A stretch of DNA of 64,000 nt, from contig JAJEKV010000002.1 in assembly GCA_021234155.1 (NCBI GenBank), forward strand, positions 26,841,299-26,905,298. The letters run 5' to 3'. Position numbers and translations under genes: made by a program. Within the stretch, counting starts at the first letter, position 1. Each line of letters begins with the position of its first letter. Below, in pieces: positions 11,800 to 23,021 of the stretch. The notes under the pieces were generated by a model, which worked only from the letters and a program-made list of their open reading frames with translations, was not told where the DNA came from and made no database searches. Origin of the DNA: Isoetes taiwanensis (taxonomy: Eukaryota; Streptophyta; Lycopodiopsida; Isoetales; Isoetaceae).

Positions 11800-12660
11800 A
11801 ATGGTTCAAGGTGAGGTGGACATGTGAGTACATGAAGGGCGAAAAATCATGACGGGCGCTACACCCACCAAAGACCCAAATTAAGCAAAAGCAGGGGTGC
11901 TTTAAGCGGGCTAAAACCCTGCTATAAGCATGCGTCCGGACGCATGCTTTTGATACCCACTAGCATATTTTTACCCCTATGAAGCCAAGGGCATGCTATA
12001 ACAAAGCTCCATACACTTAAAGGACCAAACGTATAAGATGATGAACCGCTTGTTAAGATGGTTCTTTATGTTGATGCTTGTTGGGAAGAATATATGTAAA
12101 GCTTCTTAAAAGGAGCATGAGTATGCCGAGCTTTAGAGCGATCATGGGAGGACATGTTATTGGAGTGTTTGTGTCTTCTTTGGGATCTAAGACATGTTCA
12201 AAGCTGCATATGTTTGTGTTGGTTGCAAATGGATTGTGAATTGATAACATGTCAATGTTTTTCTATCAAATTTGGTGGTTGATGTACTTGAATGGCATGC
12301 TTGCTATCATTGTTGGATTTCCGTACATTGAGCCGAAGCTTATTTCAAATGCATCCGGGCTTCCCGGTCTCGATTGACAATGGTGTATCAAACTAAGAGG
12401 CATCAATTCATCACGTGGCAGATACAAAGAATATATCATACCATATTGGCAGCATTCGATTGAACATATGAACCTTGGAGGCATCAATTATCATGTGTCA
12501 AGTACGAAGAAGAAACAATTTTTACGTCGTATCAGATTGGCAACATATTAAACACATTACACACACACAACACAACGTTGCTTATAGCCAAATCACTATA
12601 TAGCCAATCTCGGGCATTGGCCAAGAGCATAATATGGCATATACCAAAGAATACGCAATC
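11800..12660. other. Upstream region of the Cys-rich gene, no gene recognised
   Basis: Contains a short inverted repeat GCATGCGTCCGGACGCATGC near 11930-11950, a perfect 20-base palindrome also present in copy 2 (48007-48027). The rest is AT-rich with only short open frames that lack recognisable domains. Confidence 0.45.
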
Positions 12661-12662
12661 CT

Positions 12663-13064
12663 GGTTATTACCTTAGAAACCCTAATTTTTAGAACACTAA
12701 ATGTACAAAAATACTAGAAGTCCTAATTTAAATGACAAAATACACTATGGAGCGTGCCCCCTCCCTCATGCCATACTTTTTTTTGGAAGGCATAGTGGGT
12801 GGGACTTGCACCCGCCCATGTCTCCCACCCAATGGTAGCTAGTGGGTTTTGAACCATGGTTCCCGGTTATTACCTTAGAAACCCTAATTTTTAGAACACT
12901 AAATGTACAAAAATACTAGAAGTCCTAATTTAAATGACAAAATACACTATGTAGCGTGCCCCCTCCCTCATGCCATACTTTTTTTTGGAAGGCATAGTGG
13001 GTGGAACTTGCACCCGCCCATGTCTCCCACCTAATGGTAGCTAGTGGGTTTTGAACCATGGTGG
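12663..13064. repeat. 202-bp tandem duplication inside copy 1
   Basis: Two adjacent units start at 12663 and 12865 with GGTTATTACCTTAGAAACCC and end in TTTTGAACCATGGT. The units differ at a few sites (GGAGCG/GTAGCG, GGGACTT/GGAACTT, CCCAATGG/CCTAATGG). The second copy of the large duplication (48745-48952) has one unit, which matches the second unit here. Confidence 0.9.
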
Positions 13065-13112
13065 GGATCACCTCAACCCAAGGCCTTACCACTAGACCAC
13101 CACCGCAATGGG
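12870..13112 (-). mobile_element. tRNA-derived SINE, copy 1
   Basis: On the minus strand the element opens near 13112 with GGTGGTCTAGTGGTAAGGC, a pol III A-box-like sequence (TGGTCTAGTGG). About 35 bases later comes GGTTCAAAACCC, a B-box-like sequence (around 13046-13057). This A/B arrangement is that of tRNA-derived plant SINEs. The tail boundary near 12870 is uncertain because most of the body was tandemly duplicated. Confidence 0.65.
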
Positions 13113-13179
13113 CAAAAAAATTAATCCCTCGTACATACTTGGAAACCTTTGATATTGCGAAGACAATACATGACTGCTT

Positions 13180-13620
13180 TATTGCTATTGGACAACTCGG
13201 ATCTTAATATTGTGGGTGGCCCCATGAACATGTATTCAAAATGTGGTAGAGTAGACAATGCCTAGAAGTTATTTAGTAAGACGCATGAGAAGTCCTCATA
13301 GTAGCCATCGCAAAAGAAGCATTTGAACTTTGTCGGAGTTTGATGAGATTGGTTTTGTGAGCATTCTTGATGCATGTGTTGTTTCGACAGGTGTTGCACT
13401 GGGCATGCTGCTTCATGCCCATGTAATTGATAACGGGCTTGAGGCTGATGTTGATGTTGAGAATTCCTTTATTAATATGTATATGTGAAGTTTGGAAGCT
13501 TGTGCAATGAACACACGTTGTTTCATTGCACAAACTGAAACATCAGGATGTGAGAACAGAAACTGATGCAATGGAGAACTGTTCTTGATGCATATGTGCA
13601 ACTTTTGAAGCAAATGCTGC
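13180..13620 (+). pseudogene. PPR protein fragment (PLS type), copy 1
   Basis: Decayed pentatricopeptide repeats on the plus strand. The first piece reads DLNIVGGPMNMYSKCGRVDN followed by a stop where Trp or Arg is usual, then KLFSKTHEK. After a frameshift the second reads GFVSILDACVV, then LLHAHVIDNGLEADV and NSFINMY. These are canonical L/S motifs of organelle RNA-editing PPR proteins. Stops and shifts are shared with the second copy, so it was dead before duplication. Loss of function is certain; the parental gene cannot be named. Confidence 0.75.
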
Positions 13621-13629
13621 GAGACGGAT

Positions 13630-13970
13630 AGAGAGGAGGTAAGCCTTACCAGCTAAGGTCTCCTTTATCAGTCTTGTAGCATGTTGCAATATTTTTGGGG
13701 GAATCGTTGTGGCATGTCAGCATTTTATGTGCATAGCAATTGAACATGGTACCTCATAGTGGGCCATTTGGGTTGGTTGATTAATCTAGTTTGTTGAGGC
13801 ATTTTGCTGGATGTTGTAGAGGATTTGATAAACCAAATGCTCTTTTTGCCCGAATGTTGGTTTCCCTGCCCCATGTTGTTTTATGGTTCACAATGCTTGA
13901 TAGATGCAAGCGACTTCACAACACTGACATAAGAAGATGTGTGCAGTTGAATATAAAGGTATAATTGAAA
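13630..13970. other. Intergenic, no gene recognised
   Basis: Identical to 49512-49852 in copy 2 as far as I can read. It lies between the PPR remnant and the 3' terminus of LINE-2. No feature is supported. Confidence 0.5.
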
Positions 13971-14006
13971 GAATAGAATAGAATAGAATAGAATAGAATA
14001 GAATAG
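13971..14006 (-). repeat. (GAATA)n pentanucleotide tail of LINE-2
   Basis: Seven units of GAATA on the plus strand, which is TATTC on the element strand. They directly follow the terminal module containing CCGTGGAC. This microsatellite takes the place of a poly(A) tail. Confidence 0.8.
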
Positions 14007-17000
14007 GTTTTTAGTGTCCACGGAGACCAACTGGCCTATGGGACCCAAACAAAGAGAGCAGCAAGCCGACATTATCGATGTGATTAAAAACCCCGCCGGC
14101 GGTTTTCGAGGGAAAACCTTAGCAGCAATAAGCATGCCGGGCAGACTGCATAAATTGCATAGGACAGCTTCAAGACCTTCCCCGTAGGACACAAACGAAG
14201 TCCGGCGCATCCATAACCTCCTCGGAGGTATGACCCCAACAAACCCACCGACGCCGTAGTCAATAATCGATGCAATGGCTCGCCGTGCACTAGTAGTCGA
14301 ACATACCTCTCTGATATGGGCAAATGCCGGGCAGATCCGAGGGTATGACATTCATCCTCAATCGCTCGGTGGCAACACCGCAAAGCCTTTGCTCGCGGCT
14401 TCCCGAGCCCAACGCCTGCTTCAATGCGGAGGCGATGTGCACCCGCGGCGTAATGGAGGCTATAAGTCCAAGGCTTCTTCATGGGCAGTCAAGTACAAGG
14501 GTATCGGTGGGGCCTCTTGTGAGCCTAGGGATTGACTTGTCGCCGATAGTGTGCCGCCTTAACGCAAGGGCCGTGAGCCTCGCATCCCGTGAGCTTCATG
14601 GCGAGGGAAAGTAGCATCCAGTACGCTTTAAGTGCCTCGCGATCTTTGTCCCGACCCGGACGACTCGTTTGCCCCGCACGCCCCCGCGGAGAATCACCGA
14701 GCTTGCTTTGTCTTTCCAAAGCAGATTTCAGCGCTAGACCCATCACCGTGGGCCAAAGCAAGATGGGGCAAGCGCATCAGCCATAGCTTACCACCTTTTG
14801 AAGTAAACGATATGGCGCTCCAATGCAGCCCGCTGAAGGGGTAGAAAGCCCGCCTCCCCGAGTAGGATCCGTACGGAACCGCGGACTTCACCCCAGGGCC
14901 CGTGCTGCTAAGAAGGCCTTCGCGACCGCCGAGGTCGCATTCCGTGTGTTGAGGGATATCACCGACCCCACACTTCTGCCCCATACAAAAGGACCGCTCA
15001 ACCAAGGCCCAAACAAATGTGATCGGTGGCCCCAGCGCATAACTCGCCTTTATGGTCGTTGTTCTCGATGGCATATAGTGCTTTCCAACCCGCCGCGGAC
15101 CCGCAACTTGATAGCCGCGATCCCAATGGGTGGTAGTTGAGAACTCAATCCCCAAGTACTTGTAGGTCGGAGCCACCTCTACCTCTTGCCCCCGTAAGTG
15201 AAGGTGGGAAGCCTTGGTCGCCTGACGATGCAACTAATAAAGACTCTAGTCTTGGCCAAGTTAACCTCGCATGCCGCTGAATTGGCAAAAGTATCAAGAG
15301 CATCCGTGTGACACCGCATATCCTCCGAGTATAGGCCATGAGGTTGACATCATCAAGATATATGAGTTGCCGGATTGTGTGATGCATGAGATGTGCGCCG
15401 CCTCCATGCTCGTGAGAGCCAATCTTCCAACCGACAATGTATAGGCCAAAGAGTGTGGGGAGAGGGGGCAACCCCGACGCGACTCCAATGCTACCGACAC
15501 CGGGCAGTGCCGCTGATGTGATACGGCCCCGAGCATGCCTCATACAAATTTTATATAATCGCGATTCCGCGAAGTCCGTGGGGGGTCCCTACCGCCGCAA
15601 TCGTCCCGCAGCTTGTTATGGGTAATCGTGGTCGGGGTGCTTTTGCAAAATCGACGAAACAACAAGACAGTCTCACGGGCATTCCCCGCTATCCTCAATC
15701 AATGTGCGCAGAGTGAAGATATGATCAATGGTGGAATGTCCGGGCCGAAAACCCGCCTCGTAAGAGCTCAGCGACCTCCGCTTCTCCGCCCATATTGTCA
15801 CCACCGCTCAAGGATGCCACCTAACAATTTTGCAAAGAGAGAGCTGACCATAATAGTACAAAGAGTTGGTCGGGCATTGAGGGTCCCCTCGCTTTGTATA
15901 TGGGCACCACTGCTAGTGGTCCATTGGCGAGGGGAAGCCTTCTCGCAATGCTTTATTGAATAATGCCGCGAGGACAGTGCACTGGAGGCCCAGCCCCATT
16001 TCGTAAGTTCTCCGCCGCATGCCATCTAAATCGCCGCCTTCCCATTAGCTAGACGCCGAGGGCCCATGATAACATCCCCTTCGCGGATAACCGTGAGCCA
16101 TGCCTATCTCGGTGGAGGGATCGGTGCCCGCCCCCGAGCCGGTCGCATACCGCTGCAAGTATTGTACCCATTGCCCGGGGTGATGTTCCCCGTGGGTCGT
16201 GGGTGTGCTTGCTCAAGACCCTTCCCGTACGTCCCGGGTGCCGGGTCCAGAGACCAAACATCCTGTCGATGCTCTCGCGGTATATCCGCCTTCTTGTTCT
16301 TGAGAAAGGAGCGTATTGACCGATGGCCCGCGGGCGGAGATGGGATCAACTTGCCTGAGTGTGCGCTTTGAGCCCCGACACTCATCATCAAACCATTTGT
16401 TGCGGGAAAGGTGGTAGTCCTCGTGGTTCGCCGTGAGCTGCCCTCTCCCAAAGCATCTTCAAAGAAATACCGGCCGGCAGCTTGAGTCGCCGCAGCAGAT
16501 TGCTCTTGAAGTGTGGGGAGTTGCGCAGCCCCGCCGCATCATGCTCAAGGGGCTTGGGCATAGGTCCCCGCGACGGTCGTAGTCCAGCGCACTGGGGCAC
16601 CCGGCAGTTTGAAGCAAAGGTGCACGGAAGCCTCCCAATGGAGATGCATGAACAGGGGCGGTGGTCCGAATCTACTTCCTCATCCCGAAAGTGTCCGTCC
16701 CCGATGGAAAATGAGTAAACTGTGCGATCCCGCTCTCAACCAGCCAGATAATCCACCACACCGGAGCCGCCTTTGGTTCTCCTCGTTACAAGTGTAGTAA
16801 CCGAAGACGCCATTGTGCCAACCCATTACAAATAACTGTGTCAAAGATACTACCCAAAGAACAACAACCGCCGCCATAGCGCCAAATATGGTTGTCATCC
16901 GATATCCTTGACCAAGCCACCACCAAGGGTTCAATTGCAAGACGCCCCTCCCCGCCAGGGGGTCAAATTTTGAACCTCGCCCTCGCCCTGGCCGGCGCGC

Positions 17001-18020
17001 ATTAAAGTCGCCAAGCAACATAACCCCGCCCAATTGTTTGTGCTGGCCAGATGTCATCATATAGATCGACATAGGGCTCCAATCGATCCACATCCAAATA
17101 AGTGTTATAGAAGTTGCTCTCGCATGCAAGGGGGTTCACATAGTTTTGGCCGCATAAACCACGGAGTGACCCGAAGGGTTTGTTTTTCCCCTTAAATCGC
17201 ATATATACTGCATTTAGGGGTAGCTTTTTTGGGTTTTAGGGCAATTTTGGCATTGTATATGGTCGAAAGGGGGTTTTTGAAAAATTCAAACACGATACAA
17301 GGGGGTTTTGCTGACCCTTTGCACGCAGTGGTATACCCCTATACAATAGGTGCATCCCCCGGCTCCAAGATGTGGAAAGTAGCATGCCGCTATGAGGAGA
17401 GTGTCGCCATCGCCATGTCGCACGCCACCCACAAGTAGCGGTTGTGCTCACTGCTTTGTGCAACGAGACCGAGTGCCCCCTGTTGCACTCCAGAGTAGCG
17501 TGCAATGCCGCCATGCCCTCGCTTGCCCGTGCAGTCATTGAACACCGAAATGCAGATAGCCCGAGGTCCTAACTGCGGCCCCGCATGCCCCAAGTCTCCA
17601 TGAGGAAAATGAGATTCATATCCGTGCAATAGAGTTGAGACTCTCGCTTTTCTCGCTGTGGGAAGCCCCCGACAGCTCCAAGACACCATCCGAGGCACGC
17701 CCTATTTGTTGGCATTCGATGTGGACGCCATGATCTGCCCCTGGCCAGTGGGGGAGAAGCGGCCTACCGCCAGCAAATGAGCGGGCGGGAGCGGAGGTGC
17801 AAGAGGGGGTACCGGGCAAAGCAGCAGCTAGGAGCGGGAGGGGCAGCCCGACGCGATTGCATCGGGCGACTCCCAAAGAGTCGGGCCTGAAAATGCTAAG
17901 CTTCCCATGACAAGGCCCGCAAGGCCCTCTACGACTGGACGCCCCCGACCCGGGCTAGTCGGGCCACGGCTGACTCCCGCTGTACCGGGTGAGATCCCCG
18001 GGTCGACATACGAGCAGTCC
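13971..18020 (-). mobile_element. LINE-2 (endonuclease/RT element), copy 1, heavily disrupted
   Basis: A minus-strand non-LTR retrotransposon of about 4 kb. Upstream (17400-17880) it reads an endonuclease start with NSIA and SWSCRGLPTARKARVSTLL. GDFNAR lies near 16990 and a Tyr-rich endonuclease segment ESNFYNTYLDVDRLEPYVDL near 17070. RT pieces are QLIYLDDVNLMAY (about 15350, the DD box) and YKYLGIEFSTTTHWD (about 15150). The C-terminus reads AHRLRIEAG and IEDECHTL (14300-14450). Frames change every few dozen codons and the base composition is CG/CCG-rich. Comparison with copy 2 (49853-53880) shows different damage in each, so neither is a clean reference. Confidence 0.75.
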
Positions 18021-18025
18021 CTTCA
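17730..18025. other. GC-rich block at the LINE-2 5' end
   Basis: A block of about 300 bases, far more GC-rich than its surroundings, upstream of the endonuclease start. It probably contains the 5' untranslated region and promoter. Its counterpart (about 53590-53880) is hard to align although both flanks are identical, which is exceptional in this duplication. Confidence 0.5.
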
Positions 18026-18029
18026 AAGA

Positions 18030-18400
18030 GTAGGAGAATTAAATCATTTCATGACACATGTTCTCTATATTAAGTAAAATATTGGCAACAACAAATTCGC
18101 ATTGTACAAATAATGCAATTTGATCTGATACATTAGAATATATGAAGGTCGCATTGCCAAAGATATGTCCTATATCCTACTGGTTCTGTTGATTTTGTCC
18201 AGTTAGTTTGCATATATGGTATCAATCAATCATGTATAGGTAGCGTATACATTTATATTTCTTGTGCCTTATGTCCGATGTTACTGTTTATCACACTTAT
18301 TTAGGCTATCAATTGACTCGATGTGTTTGGATTAGAAGGTGCAATATTGATGGAGTCACTTAGCTTAGACCCATGTGTGATTCATTATGTTGCGCCTTGA
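18030..18400. other. Intergenic, no gene recognised
   Basis: AT-rich and almost identical to 53885-54250. No gene is supported. Confidence 0.4.
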
Positions 18401-19970
18401 ATGGAAAAGAGCAACATGTTGACAACCCATCTTGCAATGAAATGAAGAAGAAAAGAAGCAGGTTGCACGTTGCATGGAAAACTGGGCTGCATCAGAGAAG
18501 ATCTTTTTGCAATGGTTTGTATTCGCTTGAATAGTTGATGGCTATCGAGAGCCATTGGTTGCAATTCCAAGGCAGTGTGATGATGATTGCAATAAGGGTT
18601 TTCTATGGTCGCTTGTTAGGGGCAGATGACAACAAAAGGCACGCTTGGATAATCAGGAACATCCAAGGAATAGCAGGGAACATTGTAGATGATATTGAGC
18701 CACAAAGAGCCAGAAACCAGAAAAGCAACATTTGATGATGAAATCGTGCAGAACTTAAGAGAGTGTGCCATCCAAATGAAGCAGCATGGTGTATTATACA
18801 TGCCATTGGTAAAACATCCGATTGAAGGAGCTCATCCGTTATAACTCCATTTGGGAATGTCGAGCTCAGATGAGCCGCTTATGCACCATGGATACAACGA
18901 TGTAAATCATGTGTACGTAAGATTGTGGCCGACATACGGGCTTCAATCGATATTAAATTATGGACAATATACAACTTCATACCGCTCGTATTGTCCATAC
19001 CGCCAAGACATTGGAACACCATTTCATGTACCCATCATTGTTGTTGCATATTCTTTTGATTCCGTGATGGATCCGGACTTCTTCATTACATGGGCAAAGG
19101 GAAGTTGAACTACATTCCCTTGTTTGACATCTCTATCGATGGAAGATAATGTGAACTTATCATTGAAGCGTTGTAGGCGAGCTATTCGTGATAAGTCAAC
19201 CATTCAAATTGAATCTAAAGTCAATATGGTAGTTGACTTAACTTCAAACATTGATGTTGAAGATGGACTTGCCAACAAGTGTATGATGGTATGGTGAAGC
19301 AATATATAAACTTAAAGGAAAAGAACTTCTATGGATCTCATTCCCAAAGTCAAGGACAAAAGCCCAACTCGAGCTCAAAACACTTTCAAGAATAGCAATG
19401 CACTTATATATGCATCTTGCAACCACCAACTTTGAACACTTCATCCGCTACAACCCATGTAGAAAACATCTTTGTAGACAAACAAATAACGACATCCGTG
19501 GTTATATGCCAAGCAACACGCACCAGCTACAACACCTACATTACTCCCCGATGCACAACATCAAGAGGCCAAGAATTGCTAGCCTTGACAAATAAATAAC
19601 CGCTTGCAAACAAACACCACACTTAAAGTGTCCATAGACCACATGTTAGCAATACAAACACATTGCATTCAACGATTTGTTGTAATGAATAACAACAAAC
19701 CACCAAACACATCGATCCCAAGCTTGTGCATAGAGATGACAAGAATCCTTCAAACATTGATCCAAAACCGCCACAATAGTACTTGAGACTTCCCATTAAC
19801 ATCCTTAAGCAAACAATGCAATCGTAATCATTACACAATATATTTATCGGATTTCATCAACAAGTATGCACTACCTAGACACACCGCACTATTAGATCAC
19901 AATTGGACTAACTACCTTCTACAATGTGCAATGTCGCCTCAATCGGAGTGACCACCAAGAGTTTTCATAA
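18401..19970 (+). pseudogene. PIF1-helicase/endonuclease (Helentron-like) remnant, copy 1
   Basis: Counterpart of 54250-55830 with more frameshifts. The helicase signature reads MVVDLTSNIDVEDGL (about 19220-19275). A downstream segment (about 19690-19890) corresponds to the endonuclease part, where copy 2 reads TIVLGDF. The upstream frame at 18535-18735 (HAWIIRNIQGIAGNIVDDIE) is identical in both copies, but I do not recognise it. Rep and N-terminal helicase motifs are missing. Confidence 0.5.
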
Positions 19971-20129
19971 CAATGAATTAACAAAGCTTTCTACTGTCAG
20001 ATAATTCCATCAAACACCAAAGCACAAACTCTATTCTATTCTAAAACACATTTTTTTTAACAAAGTAATCGATATTTTATGAACTTTGTTTCATATAACC
20101 ACAATCTATTATGGTACAGCTTACCAGTG

Positions 20130-21072
20130 ATGTTATGTTACACAACATATGTGACTACATTACAATCATAATAATAAAAATAATAAATAATAATGTCTAT
20201 TGTTTTTGGGCCTCGAGAGGCCATGGAGCATATGAACAACAATTTTACAACTTTAAATGTAAGGAACAATGTGCATCCATCGCCCTTATGTATGGTCCTA
20301 ATGTCATTTGTGGTATTGATAACAAAGAATAAAAGTCTACCGCCCGAATGCCAAAATTGTATCTAATGTGAGCATACTCATAGCATTGCAGAAAACACCT
20401 GTTCCTCAATATGTCTTGCTCTACATACCTTACATAAACGATCTTCCACCGGATTTTTCGCCCATCTTCCTGTTTCTATTTCCAATTTATGTGACCCTGT
20501 CCTGTATCTAGCAATGCTTGGGTATGCTCGCCTTCAGATAGTTTTGACTCTCATATATTGTCATGTGACTGACGTTGGCTTGATACTGTAGCATTCTTTT
20601 CCCGTGATCACCCACAATTTGTTCAATGCTAGCTTTTCCAAAGATAGATCGATTCTCCTCGCTTTTTGATTGGCCAATTTGATTCATCCAAACCCCATCT
20701 ACTTGCCTGCATCTTCAAATTTTTCAGCCAAATCGGATCGAAGTTTTCCATGGCTTGATGGAACAAACGGCCTGTGCTTTGTGCCTTAACCCTGTTATAG
20801 AAATTAACTGCCTGATATGAGCCTTCTAGTTCAAATGGGAACATGCCCACTTCTGCCAGCATTATGGCATAAGGACCAAGATCTGATCCTAAGTTCTTCT
20901 TCGTAAACATTTTCTCAGATTGCCCTCGATTTGTTTCCGTGAGTCGGTTTGACATACCGGTCCCCGATGGGAACGCCATATAGCACCACACGCTTGAACC
21001 AGTGGTTTTATATAGGATCTTCTCCAACTCACAACCGTGAAACCGTGATCTTCTTTCTCCATTAATTTCCAT
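20130..21072 (-). pseudogene. Non-LTR RT C-terminal fragment, copy 1
   Basis: Minus-strand remnant with DRB-unrelated, RT-tail composition. It reads ELEKILYKTTGSSVWCYMAF, then VGMFPFELEGSYQAVNFYNR and LFHQAMENFDP at 20629-21072, then with shifts RTGSHKLEIETGRW near 20480. The TGSH..L.IETGRW motif and Cys/His cluster are typical of the end of non-LTR polymerase proteins. It ends near a TTA-rich tract (20160-20195). No catalytic RT motif remains. Confidence 0.65.
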
Positions 21073-21079
21073 TGTTATT

Positions 21080-21560
21080 TATTTGTCACTTCTAGTGTGA
21101 CGTGTTCATTACGATGGCAAGCCACAAATTTGTGTTTAACTCTTAGATTGAGTGTCCAAATCCAAGCTACAAATTCTAAAATATGTTGGCGTTGAGGTTG
21201 TCATGTACTAAGAAAGTTGCATGGAACTAGGTGTCCTAGAATTATAATTGAATTTAGGATATGTATGTGTCCTTCCTTCCTTGCGAAAAACACATTAAAG
21301 GAATAATAATATACCGAAAAGAAGAAGGATTTAAAAGAGTAGACCTCAAATGCTTCAACAAGTCTAAAACCATTAAAGCAACATCAATAAATCATATTCA
21401 CCAAAAATACGTGTTTTATAACGAAACATGTAATTAGAAAAAGAGTAACCAAGATTATACATTCTATAGTGTGGTAATGCTTGTGTTGCTTTGTACTAAT
21501 GCACTCTAATACACTGGACTTGTAGGTGTTATTTTCGTGTGTTCAAATGCTGCACCTAGA
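21080..21560. other. Intergenic, no gene recognised
   Basis: AT-rich and identical to 56940-57424 in copy 2. No feature is supported. Confidence 0.5.
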
Positions 21561-21562
21561 GC

Positions 21563-21766
21563 TCAGAGTGTTTTGATGTTATGGGGTTCCTTGCACAGCA
21601 CAGCAATCTCTGCAACAACATGATCGGCATCCTTCAGTTTTCGGAACCCCGATTCGATTATGAAGGACTTAACATTCATTGTGACCTTTGATTTGAAGTT
21701 TGGCTGGTGGTCTGTTCTGAATTTGAATGCTCCATATGTAGGCGCTTTTATCCCTCCTTTTGGCAA
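21563..21766 (-). pseudogene. dsRNA-binding-domain-like fragment, copy 1
   Basis: A 67-codon open frame reading PTYGAFKFRTDHQPNFKSKV, then TMNVKSFIIESGFRKLKDAD and HVVAEIAVL. The order fits the double-stranded RNA-binding fold: a P.Y start, H.P.FK.V strand, then a basic KxAxHxxAExAxL helix. It would bind dsRNA if expressed, as in plant DRB/Dicer-type proteins. No neighbouring exon or start context is convincing, so it may be one exon or a captured fragment. It stays open in copy 1, while copy 2 is damaged around CAG/CTG sites. Confidence 0.45.
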
Positions 21767-21769
21767 ACA

Positions 21770-22480
21770 TTGTTCAAAATTATTTGGTTGATTTTCTTTT
21801 GTTGCTTATCATTTCCTTTTGTTGGTGTTGTTCTTTCGTACGGTTCCTGATGAACAATTTCTTGTGAGTTGCCGCTTCCTTCTTTCTTGAATGAATTGTT
21901 GCTCACTGTTTTACCTGTCTAGGAATTGGAGCTGGCAACTACATAGTTGTTATTGGATTCTCATTTGAAGTTGTGAACAGGTTTGGACGCTTATTGCACA
22001 CCCTTTATGCATTAGTAGACAACTTTAGTGTGGTTCCCCGCTGTCGTTATTTCAATGTTGTATTAATCTTTGTTCTTGGTATTAATGCTTGTTGTTACAA
22101 AAATATATCTCAATTCCAATTGCGTATATGTTCATCGAATATGGATTTGCGCTACGTTGCTTGATAAGTAGTCCCAACTTCTTATTTGTTTATGGTGTTT
22201 TGTTCACTACATTTGTGAAGTCTTTTGTACAAGGTGGATTCAATCTATTTGTGTGTGCTTCATATCGTGTTGGGATGTTCAAATGAGACATCGATTGATG
22301 TGATAATATTTCCCATGTTCTTACCAATTTAACCTCTTATCTTTATTTCACATGCCTTTGGACTCTTAGTCCTTGTGTGAATGTGCAAGATTTAGAATGG
22401 GGTAAGTTAATGCATTGCCATTATTATTGTTCACGTCTTACATTCTAATATTATCCTTAAGGATGTTCTCATTAATACAT
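21770..22480. other. Intergenic, no gene recognised
   Basis: AT-rich with only short frames such as 22089-22286, which lack domains. Nearly identical to 57628-58330. Confidence 0.45.
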
Positions 22481-22936
22481 ATATCACATGAGGTTTTGTC
22501 ACAAATCTATCATGATGGATGATGAGATGGTCTTCAAAGATGGAAACCATCTCGTAGGGACTAGTTTCTCAAGACAGAGGGACCTCTCCCTTTCAATTGT
22601 GTAACCGTAAAGGAGGAGCTCGCAAGAAGGTGAGGGCAAATCACCGCAAAAAGAAATGGGCAAAGCAGGCTGTGGGAGGCGCAAAGAATTATTCTAGATC
22701 AATGGCCTTCCAATCCTTGGATTGGCTATGTCTAGATAATTTTAGAAGCATAAATTTACTACTAGCATTAGCATTATCTTATCTTATTCTTGGTAGCCTT
22801 TTAATATTTGGTTATTGTGTTTGGTGATGGGGCCTAGTCCTCGTGTTTTAGATGGGTTGTTGCTCTTTTCATGTGTCGGGCCCCATAACCCGCTGGTTCC
22901 CGTGGACGTAAAAATTTATCTTATCTTATCTTATCT
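22480..22936 (+). mobile_element. LINE 3' end with (TTATC)n tail, copy 1
   Basis: Short remnant ending in a module that reads GGGCCCCATAACCCG, then TTCCCGTGGACGTAAAAA, then TTATC repeats (22916-22935). The same terminal module is found at the ends of LINE-2 (minus strand) and LINE-3 (plus strand). Upstream coding is too short to identify; copy 2 reads YRRTSPLFNCVTVRRSSAR there. Confidence 0.6.
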
Positions 22937-23021
22937 TCTTGCACTTACCATGGCTGAATCTCCCCAACATCTGAAACGATGCTAGAAAGAGAATTGTAAT
23001 GCATGGTTTGCCCGCTGGTCT

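Noticed and set aside
12870-13112. tRNA gene on the minus strand
   Set aside because: A and B boxes are present, but no cloverleaf with an anticodon arm closes and the body continues as a SINE.
22916-22935. TTATC repeats, considered as telomere-like or CRISPR-like repeats
   Set aside because: The units are five bases with no spacers and follow a LINE terminal module. They are a retrotransposon tail.
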